Translations under genes and position numbers: made by a program
Shown: piece after piece, positions 51,327 through 59,240 of the stretch
Position numbering within the stretch: position 1 is the first letter of the stretch
How the letters are laid out: each line of letters begins with the position of its first letter
NCBI RefSeq assembly: GCF_013302895.1
Contig: NZ_VJOK01000001.1
Coordinates: 2,325,329 to 2,389,328, forward strand
Length of the DNA: 64,000 nucleotides
Direction: 5' to 3'
From: Streptomyces albus subsp. chlorinus
Lineage (GTDB): Bacteria > Actinomycetota > Actinomycetes > Streptomycetales > Streptomycetaceae
The notes under the pieces: model-generated
The model's database searches: none
Told to the model about the DNA's origin: nothing
What the model saw: the letters and a program-made list of their open reading frames with translations, nothing else

Positions 51327-54300
51327 CCCGCCCAGCATCCCACGCCGCACCGACACCGGACCCCACTGCTCCCCGGAACCAGCCGCGGCAGCGCTGCGGC
51401 CGCACTGGGACAATGCCCTGGTGAGCGATGTACGACATGTGCTGGTGCTGCCCGACAGGGACGCCGCCGAGGAGGTGGCCGCGCAGCTGGAACTGCGCCT
51501 GGGGCTCGCCGAGGAACCCGAACTGGTCCGCGAGGCCCTGGCGGGCGAGGACGACGCCGAGGACGCCCAGTGGCTCGTGGTCCTCGAAGACCCGCGTGCC
51601 GAACACGACCCCGCCGTGCTGGACTCCCTCGCCGCCGAGCACGACGGCTGGCTGGAGCGCGACTGAGACGCCCACCCACGACGTGGGACGCCGGCCCTTC
51701 CCCTCTCCCCGCGCCCGGAGCTGTCCACGTGCCCGGGCCTGTTTCCCGGCCCGGAGCTGTTTCCTCCTCCGAACCTGTTTCCGTCCCCGGATCCGTTTCG
51801 GCGCCCGCACCTGTTCCCGTACCCGGGCTGCCTCGTCGGGTCACCACGGCGGGGGTGCCGTCGGGACGTCGTACGAGGGCCAGTGAGCCGTGCCGGTCCG
51901 TCCGCGCGACCAGCGCCCCGGTGGCGGTCAACGCGCGCAGCGTCTCGGGGGCCGGGTGCCCGTACGGGTTCTCCCGCCCCGCCGAGACGAGGGCCACCCT
52001 GGGCCGCAACCGGCTCAGCAGCACCGGATCCTGGAAGCGTGAACCGTGGTGTGCCACCTTCAGCACCTCTGCCTGCGGCAGGTCGGGACGCAGTGCCAAC
52101 AGGGCCCGCTGCGCGGCCGGTTCGAGATCCCCGGGCAGGAACACCCGGAGCCCCGCCGTCCGGACGAGCAGGGTGACGCTCGCGTCATTGGCGCCGCCTC
52201 CGCCCTCCTCCGTACGGCTCCCATCGGTACCGCCTCCGTCCGTGCCGCTCCGCCCGGCTGCGGGGGCCATTCCGGCCCTGCCGGTTCCTGCGGCCCTCTC
52301 GGTCCCGGCAGTGGCGGTACCGGCAGTGCCGGGGCGGGCCGTGCCGGGGCGGGCCGTGCCGGGGCGGGCCGTGCTGAGGTGTGGTGTGCCGGTGCGGGCT
52401 GCGTCGGTGTGTGCCGTGCCGACGGCGGCGTTGCCGCTCCCGCCGGAGGGGCCCCCGTCACCGGCCGCCGGTGACGGGGGCGGTGGCGGGTATGGCGGCG
52501 ACGGCGGGGACGGTGTTGGTGACGGTGGCCATACGACCTCCCAACGCAGGTCCCCGGTATGCCTTCGCTCGCCCGCGTGCGCGGGGAGCACCGGCACCCC
52601 CGCCTGCCGGGCCGTCCTGCGGACGAACTCCGCCTGCCCCGGCGGCTCCGCCAGCCCCGTCGTCTGGATCGCCCCGATCTTCCGTCCCCGCAGCAGCCCC
52701 GGCAGCCCCGCCACGTGGTCGGCGTGGAAGTGGGTGAGCACCACCAGTGGGACCGACGTGACACCCAGCTCGCGCAGGCATCGGTCCACCGCGCGGGGTT
52801 CGGGTCCCGCGTCCACCACCACGGCGCCGCCCCCGCCACCGCGCTCCCCGTCGACGGCCAGCACCAACGCGTCCCCCTGCCCCACATCGCAGGCCACCAT
52901 CCGCCACCCCGTCGGCGGCCACCCCGTGAACGGACGCACCAGCGGCGCCGGTCGGAGCACCGCCACCAGCAGCACCAGGCCGCACGCGGCACACAGCCAC
53001 GGCCGGTACGGCACTCGCAGCCGCACCGCCACCAACGCCAGCCCGCCCAGTACGGCTGCGAGCACCAGCGCCCCCGTCCAGGAGCCGGACCAGGCGATCT
53101 CCGCGCCGGGCAGCCCGGCTCCCGTCCGGGCGATGCCCGCGATGGCCTCCACCGGCCAGCTCGCCAGCCACGCGAGGCCCTCGGCCACCGGCATCGCCAT
53201 CGGTGCCGTCACCAGCGCCGCGAAGCCCAGCACCGTGGCGGGCGCGACCGCGAACTCCGCCAGCAGGTTGCACGGCACAGCGACCAGGCTCACATGCGCC
53301 GCCGTCACCGTGACCACCGGCGCGCACGCCACCTGCGCCGCCGCGGCAGCCGCCAGGGCCTCAGCGAGCCTGGCCGGACAGCCTCTGCGCCGCAGTGCCG
53401 CGGCCCAGCGGGGTGCGATCGTCAGCAGAGAAGCGGTCGCCAGGACGGAGAGCAGGAAGCCGAACTGCCGTGCGAGCCACGGATCGTAGAAGAGCAGCAC
53501 GAGGACGGCGGCCGCGAGCGCGGGCAGCAGCGACCGTCGCCGCCCGGTGCCGATCGCCCATACCGCGATCAGACCGCAGGCCGCTGCCCGCAGCACGCTC
53601 GGCTCCGGACGGCACACCACCACAAAGCCGAGCGTCAGCAGCCCGGCGACCACCGCCGTGGTGCGCAGTGGAAGGCCGAGCCGCGGCGCGAGCCCCCGGC
53701 GCTCCGCCCGGTGCGCGATGCCCGGCGGACCGATGAACAGCACCAACAAAATCGACAAACTCGCCCCGCTCACCGCGAGAAGGTGCGTCATATCGGTGGC
53801 GTGGAAGGCCTCGTCCAACTGCGGGCTGAGTCGCGAGGTGTCGCCGACCACGAGCCCTGGCAGCAGACCCCGCGCGTCCACGCCGAGGCCGTCGGTCGCG
53901 TCCCGCAGCCCCTCCCGCAGTTGCCCCGCGGCCCGTTGCAGCTGTGTCGGGCCCGCCTTGACCTTCGGCGGGCCCGGCCCGGTCCGCAGGACCACGGCGA
54001 CATCCTGGCCTCCGCGCCGGTCCGCTGCGGGCCGCACCACCTCGGCGCGCACCGTGAGCCGTGTGGAGGGCAGCAGCCGCAGCCACGCGGCCCGCGTGCC
54101 ACCTGCGGAGGATGCCGGTCCGGCCACCTCGCCCTGTGCCGATTCCCCTGTCTCTTCTCCTTTGTTCGCTTGTTCCGCATCTTTTGCCGCTTGTTCTGCC
54201 TCGTCTTCCCTCGCTTCCTCGTCGTGCTCCGGCCTGACCATCAGCAGCACCGGCGTGCGCAGCTCGGTGCGGGAACCGTCCTCGGCGAGGAGCGTGACCG

Positions 54301-54904
54301 CCTCCGCCTTGGCCACCACCACTCCGGCCGACTGCCGCGCTCCTCGTACCTGCGGCCGGGTCGCCCGTGGGTCCTTCGTGAGAGTGACCTCGACCGTCAC
54401 CTCGGCTCCGGTCCCGGCCAGCCGCGGCAGCGGCCCTCTGTGCAGGTCGGCCGCGTGCAGCGCGGCACTCCCGCCGGCCGCCGCCGCGCACAGCAGACAC
54501 GCCGCCGCACCGGCCCACAGCGTGCGGCCTCCGCCCCGCACGCCCCACCTCGCCCCTTGCCGCGGCTCCGACCGCGCTCCCCCGGACCCTCCTCCGGACC
54601 CTCGGAGCCCGGCTCGGCGCCGCCCCGAACGCCCCCGTTCCCGGAGCACCGGCACCAGCAGGGCCAGGCCGGCGAGGGCGCAAACGACGGCGCCTATCGC
54701 CGCCTTCGTCCCGGAGATTTCCAGGGCCATCGCCGCGGCTGCCCAGGCCGCCAGCGCGGGACCGACCAGCCGCAGGTCCTGCCGCTCCTCCGCTGCGGCC
54801 ACCGGATGGCCGGGTGAAGCAGAGGGGGAAGGCGCAGCAGAGGGAGCGGAGGCGGCAGCCGGGTGGGGCGGGACCGGCAGGACCGGCGGAGCACGGTGGC
54901 TCAT
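51278..54904 (-). CDS. comEC: ComEC/Rec2 competence channel protein, 3'-extended
   Basis: This 1208-aa inner-membrane protein is homologous to the DNA-uptake channel. N-terminal helices and an OB-like segment come first. The Competence domain (helices about 340-620; FHATDMTHLLAVSGASLSIL) follows. A C-terminal metallo-beta-lactamase domain has THFHADHVAG and HHGSRFQDP. An Ala/Gly/Thr/Pro-rich insertion splits this last domain. Homology ends near nucleotide 51850 (SLALVRRPDGTPAVVTRRG). The frame then runs about 190 codons further through hexapeptide repeats and low-complexity Arg/Pro sequence, stopping inside holA. The ATG overlaps the comEA stop. Confidence 0.88.
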   Translation of the reverse strand: MSHRAPPVLPVPPHPAAASAPSAAPSPSASPGHPVAAAEERQDLRLVGPALAAWAAAAMALEISGTKAAIGAVVCALAGLALLVPVLRERGRSGRRRAGLRGSGGGSGGARSEPRQGARWGVRGGGRTLWAGAAACLLCAAAAGGSAALHAADLHRGPLPRLAGTGAEVTVEVTLTKDPRATRPQVRGARQSAGVVVAKAEAVTLLAEDGSRTELRTPVLLMVRPEHDEEAREDEAEQAAKDAEQANKGEETGESAQGEVAGPASSAGGTRAAWLRLLPSTRLTVRAEVVRPAADRRGGQDVAVVLRTGPGPPKVKAGPTQLQRAAGQLREGLRDATDGLGVDARGLLPGLVVGDTSRLSPQLDEAFHATDMTHLLAVSGASLSILLVLFIGPPGIAHRAERRGLAPRLGLPLRTTAVVAGLLTLGFVVVCRPEPSVLRAAACGLIAVWAIGTGRRRSLLPALAAAVLVLLFYDPWLARQFGFLLSVLATASLLTIAPRWAAALRRRGCPARLAEALAAAAAAQVACAPVVTVTAAHVSLVAVPCNLLAEFAVAPATVLGFAALVTAPMAMPVAEGLAWLASWPVEAIAGIARTGAGLPGAEIAWSGSWTGALVLAAVLGGLALVAVRLRVPYRPWLCAACGLVLLVAVLRPAPLVRPFTGWPPTGWRMVACDVGQGDALVLAVDGERGGGGGAVVVDAGPEPRAVDRCLRELGVTSVPLVVLTHFHADHVAGLPGLLRGRKIGAIQTTGLAEPPGQAEFVRRTARQAGVPVLPAHAGERRHTGDLRWEVVWPPSPTPSPPSPPYPPPPPSPAAGDGGPSGGSGNAAVGTAHTDAARTGTPHLSTARPGTARPGTARPGTAGTATAGTERAAGTGRAGMAPAAGRSGTDGGGTDGSRTEEGGGGANDASVTLLVRTAGLRVFLPGDLEPAAQRALLALRPDLPQAEVLKVAHHGSRFQDPVLLSRLRPRVALVSAGRENPYGHPAPETLRALTATGALVARTDRHGSLALVRRPDGTPAVVTRRGSPGTGTGAGAETDPGTETGSEEETAPGRETGPGTWTAPGAGRGEGPASHVVGGRLSRAPASRRARRRGSPARRGRVRHAGLRGPRATGRPRRRPRPPGPRGPVRVPRRAPGAVPAARPPPRRRPCRAAPAHVVHRSPGHCPSAAAALPRLVPGSSGVRCRCGVGCWAGWLVRVRRPRTIRSPP
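51421..51666 (+). CDS. Conserved small acidic protein between holA and comEC
   Basis: This 81-aa acidic protein begins VSDVRHVLVLPDRDAAEEVA and contains AQWLVVLEDPRAEHD. GACAAT (51409-51414), six bases, then GTG 51421 is the leaderless layout seen repeatedly in this window. I recall a similar small gene at this place in other Streptomyces; its function is unknown. It lies entirely antisense to the extended 3' end of comEC. Confidence 0.75.
   Translation: MSDVRHVLVLPDRDAAEEVAAQLELRLGLAEEPELVREALAGEDDAEDAQWLVVLEDPRAEHDPAVLDSLAAEHDGWLERD
51714..51821. repeat. 18-bp tandem repeats at the comEC 3' end
   Basis: Six units of exactly 18 bp start at 51714, 51732, 51750, 51768, 51786 and 51804 (type CCCGGAGCTGTTTCCTCC). 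In the comEC frame they encode hexapeptides such as GTETGS, EEETAP and GRETGP. The array lies just after the last recognisable ComEC sequence. Confidence 0.85.
52326..52370. repeat. 15-bp perfect tandem repeat within comEC
   Basis: GTGCCGGGGCGGGCC occurs three times in perfect tandem (52326, 52341, 52356), encoding an ARPGT pentapeptide repeat in the insertion that splits the metallo-beta-lactamase domain. Confidence 0.9.
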
Positions 54905-57336
54905 GGGGTCACCTGCGGCTGGATGTCCGCGAACCGCTTCTCCCCGATGCCGTTCACTTCCTTGAGCTGGTCCACCGAGGTGAAGCCACCGTGCTCCGTG
55001 CGGTAATCCACGATGTGCTGGGCCAGCACCGGGCCGACGCCAGGCAGGGTCTCCAACTGCTCCGGGGTTGCGGAGCTGAGGCTGACCGGGGCCCCGGAAG
55101 CGCCGCCCGCACCACCGGCAGCGGCTCCTCCGGCCGAAGCGGCACCCGGTGGGGGTGCCGCGGCGGCCCCACCCTTGCCCGGCTCTCCGACGACGATCTG
55201 CTCACCGTCCACGAGCAGCCTCGCCTGGTTCAGTTCGCTCGTGTCCGCGCCCTTGCGGAGCCCGCCCGCCGCGTCGAGCGCGTCGGCCACCCGCGAACCC
55301 GCGGGCAGGTGGTGCACCCCTGGATCGCGCACCTTTCCGGAGACGTCCACCACCAGACGCTTGCCCGAGGAGGCGCCGGGGGAGGCCGCGGGAACGCCAC
55401 CGGCCACGGCAGGGGCACCGCTGCCTTCCCGAGGGCGCGCGGAGGCGCCCTCGGTCGCACCCTGGGCACTCGGCACGGCCACCCCCTGGGGGCGCGCTGT
55501 CCAGAAGTGGTACGCCGCGAAGCCGACGGCGACGAGCAGCACCAGAGCGAGCGCCACCAGCGTCTTCGGCTCCACCCCGCAGCGCACCCGCAGCCACATC
55601 GGCAGCCGGTCCTCCAGCGCGAGCCCCCAGCGCTCCCGGAGCGACAGCCCGGACCGCTCCTCCCGCTCATCCGGTTCCACGAACTCCTCGCCCTCCCCGC
55701 GCCCGCCCCACCGCTCAGGTCCACCGCGCTCCCGGCCGGAGTCGCGCTCCCCACGGAACTCACGCCGGTGACGCCCGCTTTGCTCGCCGCGACCACCGTG
55801 CTCATCGCGGCCGTCTTCCTCACCGCGGCCGTCCTGCTCGCCACGGTCGCCTTGTTCGTCCCGGCCCCTCAGCCCGCTGCATCCGCCTGGGGCACCTTGC
55901 GCTTCGCTGTCGTCGGGCCCCTCACAGCCACCATGTCCCTCCCGGTTACCGCGCCCCGCCCGGTCGCCGCGATCGCCGGCGTCGCAGGGGTTTCGGGGGT
56001 TGCGACGGTCGCAGGGGTTTCGGGGGTTGCGACGGTCGCCGGGATGGGTGCGGGCACCAATGCTCAGGGCCCCGCGATCACCGGGGGCGCCCCGATCGCC
56101 GGAGGCGTCGTGATCGCCGCTGTGGGCGTCATCGAAGGTGGCGAGGTCGTCCGGGCCGGCAAGGTCGCCGGGGTTGCCGTGCCGGCCGCGTTCCCCGCGC
56201 TCGTCCTCCTTGCCCCTCCCCCGCCATCCGCGCCCGCTCCGTGCCGTCTGCGCTTCGGCCTCAGCCTCCGTCTCGAAGAATCCCGCTCCCAACCGCCCCG
56301 GCTCGGAGCCGTCCCCGGGACCGGGCTCGTCGTCCTCCTCCCCTCGCCTCTCCCCTGCCGGAGGATCCGTGCGCATCGGTGGCTCCCACCGTGCCGAGAG
56401 CTCCATCCGGCGCCGGTCCCCGGGCCGGGAACCCGCACCCGGGTGCCCTTCCCGCGCGCGCTCCCGGCTCCGGCGTACCGCCTCCCGTGCCGCGGCCAGG
56501 GCCTCTTCGCGGGGCATGACCGGGAAGTCCGGGTCCAGGGCCGGGTCTTCGACAAGGGATCGGGGCCCGGCAGGTGGCGGCGCAGCCGCGTCCGCTCCAC
56601 CAGGTGGTGGCTCCGCGAGAAGTGACCGGGCACGCGTGGCCGCCGTACCCGGCTCGGGTGTCGTCCTTCGTGAGCTGAGCCGGAGCCGGTGCGCTCCCCG
56701 TCGGCCGGGCCCGGTGCCGGGATTGGTCCGGGGGCCTCGCGGCGGGCGTCGACGGGCCGGGCGCCTGCCCCGCACCTCGGTACGGGTGCCGGCGGCCTGG
56801 GCCGGTTCCGAGGCGAGGGCAGCTCCGCTCTCCGCGCGAGCCCTCCCCGGCTCGTGGGCCCTCTCCAGCTCGTGAGCCCTCTCCGACACATGGCCCCACC
56901 CCGGCGCATCGGCGCACCCCGGAGCATCGGCCAACTCCGGCACGCGGGCTCCGCCGGTCATCCCCTCGGCCCATCCCGGCACACCGCCCCAGCTGCCCGC
57001 GCCCCCGGCCCGCACCTCACCGCCGTCGGCCGCGCCTCCGCCGGCCGCACCCCCACGGGCCACATCACCGACCGCACCGCCACCGGAAACACCCCCACCG
57101 ACCACGCCCCCGGACCACCCTTCGGCCCCACCACGCGGATGCCCCACCCCCGCACCGGCCCTGGCCCAGGCCCCGCCACCGGCGCCCCCGGCCGCACCGC
57201 CCGTACTCATGGCAGCACCGCCCACGCCCCCAGCCGCACCACCCGCGCCCGTGGCAGCACCGCCCACATCCCCCGCCGCACCGCGGCCCGCCCCGGCCCG
57301 CCGGGTTTCCGCTCGTTGTCCCGCTCGTTCGCTCAT
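54901..57336 (-). CDS. comEA: ComEA-like DNA receptor with very long N-terminal region
   Basis: The C-terminal 240 residues are a typical ComEA. There is a transmembrane helix (LVALALVLLVAVGFAAYHFW), an SLBB domain (LVVDVSGKVRDPGVHHLPAG) and a double helix-hairpin-helix DNA-binding motif (LETLPGVGPVLAQHIVDYR, INGIGEKRF-like). Ahead of it the frame is open for about 570 residues of Gly/Ala-rich, then charged Asp/Arg/Gly-rich low-complexity sequence. The true start could be far downstream of ATG 57336; no good ribosome site is seen there. The stop overlaps comEC. Confidence 0.82.
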   Translation of the reverse strand: MSERAGQRAETRRAGAGRGAAGDVGGAATGAGGAAGGVGGAAMSTGGAAGGAGGGAWARAGAGVGHPRGGAEGWSGGVVGGGVSGGGAVGDVARGGAAGGGAADGGEVRAGGAGSWGGVPGWAEGMTGGARVPELADAPGCADAPGWGHVSERAHELERAHEPGRARAESGAALASEPAQAAGTRTEVRGRRPARRRPPRGPRTNPGTGPGRRGAHRLRLSSRRTTPEPGTAATRARSLLAEPPPGGADAAAPPPAGPRSLVEDPALDPDFPVMPREEALAAAREAVRRSRERAREGHPGAGSRPGDRRRMELSARWEPPMRTDPPAGERRGEEDDEPGPGDGSEPGRLGAGFFETEAEAEAQTARSGRGWRGRGKEDERGERGRHGNPGDLAGPDDLATFDDAHSGDHDASGDRGAPGDRGALSIGARTHPGDRRNPRNPCDRRNPRNPCDAGDRGDRAGRGNREGHGGCEGPDDSEAQGAPGGCSGLRGRDEQGDRGEQDGRGEEDGRDEHGGRGEQSGRHRREFRGERDSGRERGGPERWGGRGEGEEFVEPDEREERSGLSLRERWGLALEDRLPMWLRVRCGVEPKTLVALALVLLVAVGFAAYHFWTARPQGVAVPSAQGATEGASARPREGSGAPAVAGGVPAASPGASSGKRLVVDVSGKVRDPGVHHLPAGSRVADALDAAGGLRKGADTSELNQARLLVDGEQIVVGEPGKGGAAAAPPPGAASAGGAAAGGAGGASGAPVSLSSATPEQLETLPGVGPVLAQHIVDYRTEHGGFTSVDQLKEVNGIGEKRFADIQPQVTP
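55981..56034. repeat. 27-bp perfect duplication in the comEA 5' region
   Basis: A 27-bp unit starting GTCGCAGGGGTTTCGGGGGT is repeated exactly at 55981 and 56008, encoding DRRNPRNPC twice in the hydrophilic N-terminal region. Confidence 0.9.
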
Positions 57337-57388
57337 GGGCAGCGACGGTAGGCAGCCTGGGCCCGGGTTGGTGATCTTGCTCGTTTTC

Positions 57389-57415
57389 TGTGGACAAGCC
57401 GCGAGTTGTGGACAA
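57389..57415 (-). promoter_or_regulatory. Two perfect DnaA boxes between degV and comEA
   Basis: TTGTCCACA, the Streptomyces DnaA-box consensus, occurs on the minus strand at 57389-57397 and 57407-57415 in the same orientation, 18 bp apart. The second lies in the inverted repeat GCGAGTTGTGGACAACTCGC (57401-57420), which also directly follows the degV stop and could serve as its terminator. Confidence 0.65.
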
Positions 57416-57424
57416 CTCGCTCAC

Positions 57425-58270
57425 TCATCTGAGGGAGAGCACAGCCCCCAGGAGCCCCGGTCCAGTGTGGGCGCCGATGACGGCGCCGACCTCGCTCACA
57501 TGGAGTTCCCGCAAGCCCGGCACCCTGTTCCGGAAGCGCTCCGCGAGGTGGTGGGCGCGCTCGGCTGCGGCGAGGTGGTGCACGGCGATGTCCACCCGGG
57601 CGTCCCCGGCCCGCTCGACCACGATCTCCTCGAGCCTGGCCATGGCCCGCGAGGCGGTCCTGACCTTCTCCAGCATGCCGATCCGGCCGTCCTCGACCTC
57701 CAGCAGCGGCTTGACCGCGAGTGCGGAGCCCAGCAGGGCCTGTGCGGCGCCGATCCGGCCGCCCCGGCGCAGATAGTCCAGTGTGTCGACGTAGAAGACC
57801 GCCGAGGTGGCCTCGGCGCGCTTCCGCGCGGCCGTGACGGCATCGTCCAGGGATCCGCCCGCCTCGGCCGCGTCGGCAGCGGCCAGGGCGCAGAAGCCCA
57901 GCGCCATCGCGACGACCCCGGTGTCCACGACCCGGACCGGGACGGGCGCGTCCTTGGCGGCCAGACAGGCGGCGTCGTACGTGCCCGAGAACTCGGCCGA
58001 CAGGTGCAGCGAAACGATTCCCTCCGCCCCCGCCTCGGCAGCGGTGCGGTAGGCGCTCGCGAAGGTGTCGGGGCTGGGACGGGACGTGGTCACCGGGCGC
58101 CGCTCGCGCAGGGCGATCGCCAGCGAGCGGGCGGAGATCTCGGTGCCCTCCTCCAGAGCCTCGTCGCCGAGGACGACGGTCAGCGGCACGGCCGTGATCC
58201 CGTGCCGGCGCAGCGCCTCCGAGGGCAGATAGGCGGTGGAATCGGTGATGATCGCGAGAGGGCCGTGCAT
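57425..58270 (-). CDS. DegV family fatty-acid-binding protein
   Basis: This 281-aa DegV (FakB-like) protein binds a fatty acid and presents it to a FakA-type kinase in other bacteria. ITDSTAYLPSEAL at the N-terminus and RPVTTSRPSPDTFASAY are family motifs, and the C-terminal HHLAAAERAHHLAERF region fits. ATG 58270 is the start. No fakA is visible nearby, so its partner is encoded elsewhere or absent. Confidence 0.92.
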   Translation of the reverse strand: MHGPLAIITDSTAYLPSEALRRHGITAVPLTVVLGDEALEEGTEISARSLAIALRERRPVTTSRPSPDTFASAYRTAAEAGAEGIVSLHLSAEFSGTYDAACLAAKDAPVPVRVVDTGVVAMALGFCALAAADAAEAGGSLDDAVTAARKRAEATSAVFYVDTLDYLRRGGRIGAAQALLGSALAVKPLLEVEDGRIGMLEKVRTASRAMARLEEIVVERAGDARVDIAVHHLAAAERAHHLAERFRNRVPGLRELHVSEVGAVIGAHTGPGLLGAVLSLR

Positions 58271-58305
58271 GGAACGGAGGCTATCGGGCGGGTGAACGGG
58301 GCCGC

Positions 58306-59106
58306 TCAGGAGGCGCTCCGCGGGGGGCGCTTGCGGAACGCCGGGGCCGGTTCCGTCCGCTCGCGGTCGGCAGCCGGGTCGGTCAGCGAGGGGTCGAGCC
58401 CGTTCAGCCCCTGGGCGGACGGGCCCAGCTCGCGGGGGCGGGACCGGTCGGCAGGCTGCTCCGCCTGGGAGGTCCGCTCGCCGGGGCGCGTTCCGCCCGC
58501 CGGGCGCTCACCGGCGCCGCCGGATACCGCGCCGTCCGCCTCCGGTCCGGCCACCATCGGCCCGGAGTCCCAGTGGCGCAGCGCGCCGGCCTCCACGTCG
58601 ATCCTGTCGCGCAGGGCGGACAAGCCCTCGCTGTCGAACCGGCTCGCACGGTCCTGGGCCGCGAAACGCAGCGAGTCCGCGGACTCCTTGATGTGTCTGA
58701 CCCGCTCCCGTGCCTCGGGGAGCCGGGCCGAGATCCGCGCGCGGTCCGGCTCGCGCTCCATCAGCAGACGAAGCTCCCCGTCGAGCTGGCGGGCGTGCTC
58801 GTGGAGCTGGTCGAGCAGGCCGAGGGCCTCGGACAGGCCCGGGTCCTGGCGGGCGCCCGCCTCCAGCGCGGCCCGCGTGCCGTCGATGGAGGAGCGCAGC
58901 TCCAGGCGGAGCCGGGCGGCTTCACCGACCGGGCCGGGCTGTGCCGTACGGGCCTTGAGGGTGGTCTCCTCCACCGTGCGCCGCACCTGGGCTCCGGTGC
59001 GCTCCACGCCGCGTTTGACGGCCCGGACGGCCCGGACCGTGACGATCGCGCCGAAGGCGAGGAAGGCCAGCAAGAGCACCAGCCCGATGAAGACTCCCAC
59101 GTCCAC
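58306..59106 (-). CDS. Membrane-anchored coiled-coil protein of unknown function
   Basis: This 266-aa protein has one N-terminal transmembrane helix (FIGLVLLLAFLAFGAIVTV). A basic stretch and long amphipathic helices follow (about 35-165; LDQLHEHARQLDGELRLLME), then a disordered Gly/Pro/Arg/Glu-rich tail. I recognise no named family; similar genes next to leuS occur in other Streptomyces as far as I recall. It starts 135 bp after leuS, behind a terminator, so probably has its own promoter. Confidence 0.78.
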   Translation of the reverse strand: MDVGVFIGLVLLLAFLAFGAIVTVRAVRAVKRGVERTGAQVRRTVEETTLKARTAQPGPVGEAARLRLELRSSIDGTRAALEAGARQDPGLSEALGLLDQLHEHARQLDGELRLLMEREPDRARISARLPEARERVRHIKESADSLRFAAQDRASRFDSEGLSALRDRIDVEAGALRHWDSGPMVAGPEADGAVSGGAGERPAGGTRPGERTSQAEQPADRSRPRELGPSAQGLNGLDPSLTDPAADRERTEPAPAFRKRPPRSAS

Positions 59107-59157
59107 AGGTCGCTCCTTGGTCCGTCCTCCGCACCGTCTCCGTTCAGCCTAAACGGG

Positions 59158-59200
59158 CGGGGGCGGCCGAGGGTTCCTCCAGAACCCCCAGCCGCCCCCG
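59158..59200 (-). terminator. leuS terminator hairpin
   Basis: GGGGGCGGC (59159-59167) pairs with GCCGCCCCC (59191-59199), with an inner GGGTTC/GAACCC stem. It lies 41 bp beyond the leuS stop. Confidence 0.8.
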
Positions 59201-59240
59201 AAACCTCCCGTAGGGGCCGGCCCGGCCGGGCCGGGATGCC

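Noticed and set aside
49914-53489. A 1191-codon plus-strand open frame opposite holA and comEC
   Set aside because: It is low-complexity Ser/Pro/Arg/Thr translation without domains, crossing two well-supported minus-strand genes. Only the small 51421-51666 segment in this frame has a promoter and start of its own.
57389-57420. DnaA boxes as part of the replication origin
   Set aside because: There are only two boxes, with no dnaA or dnaN nearby; a chromosomal oriC needs many more. Kept as an isolated DnaA-binding candidate.
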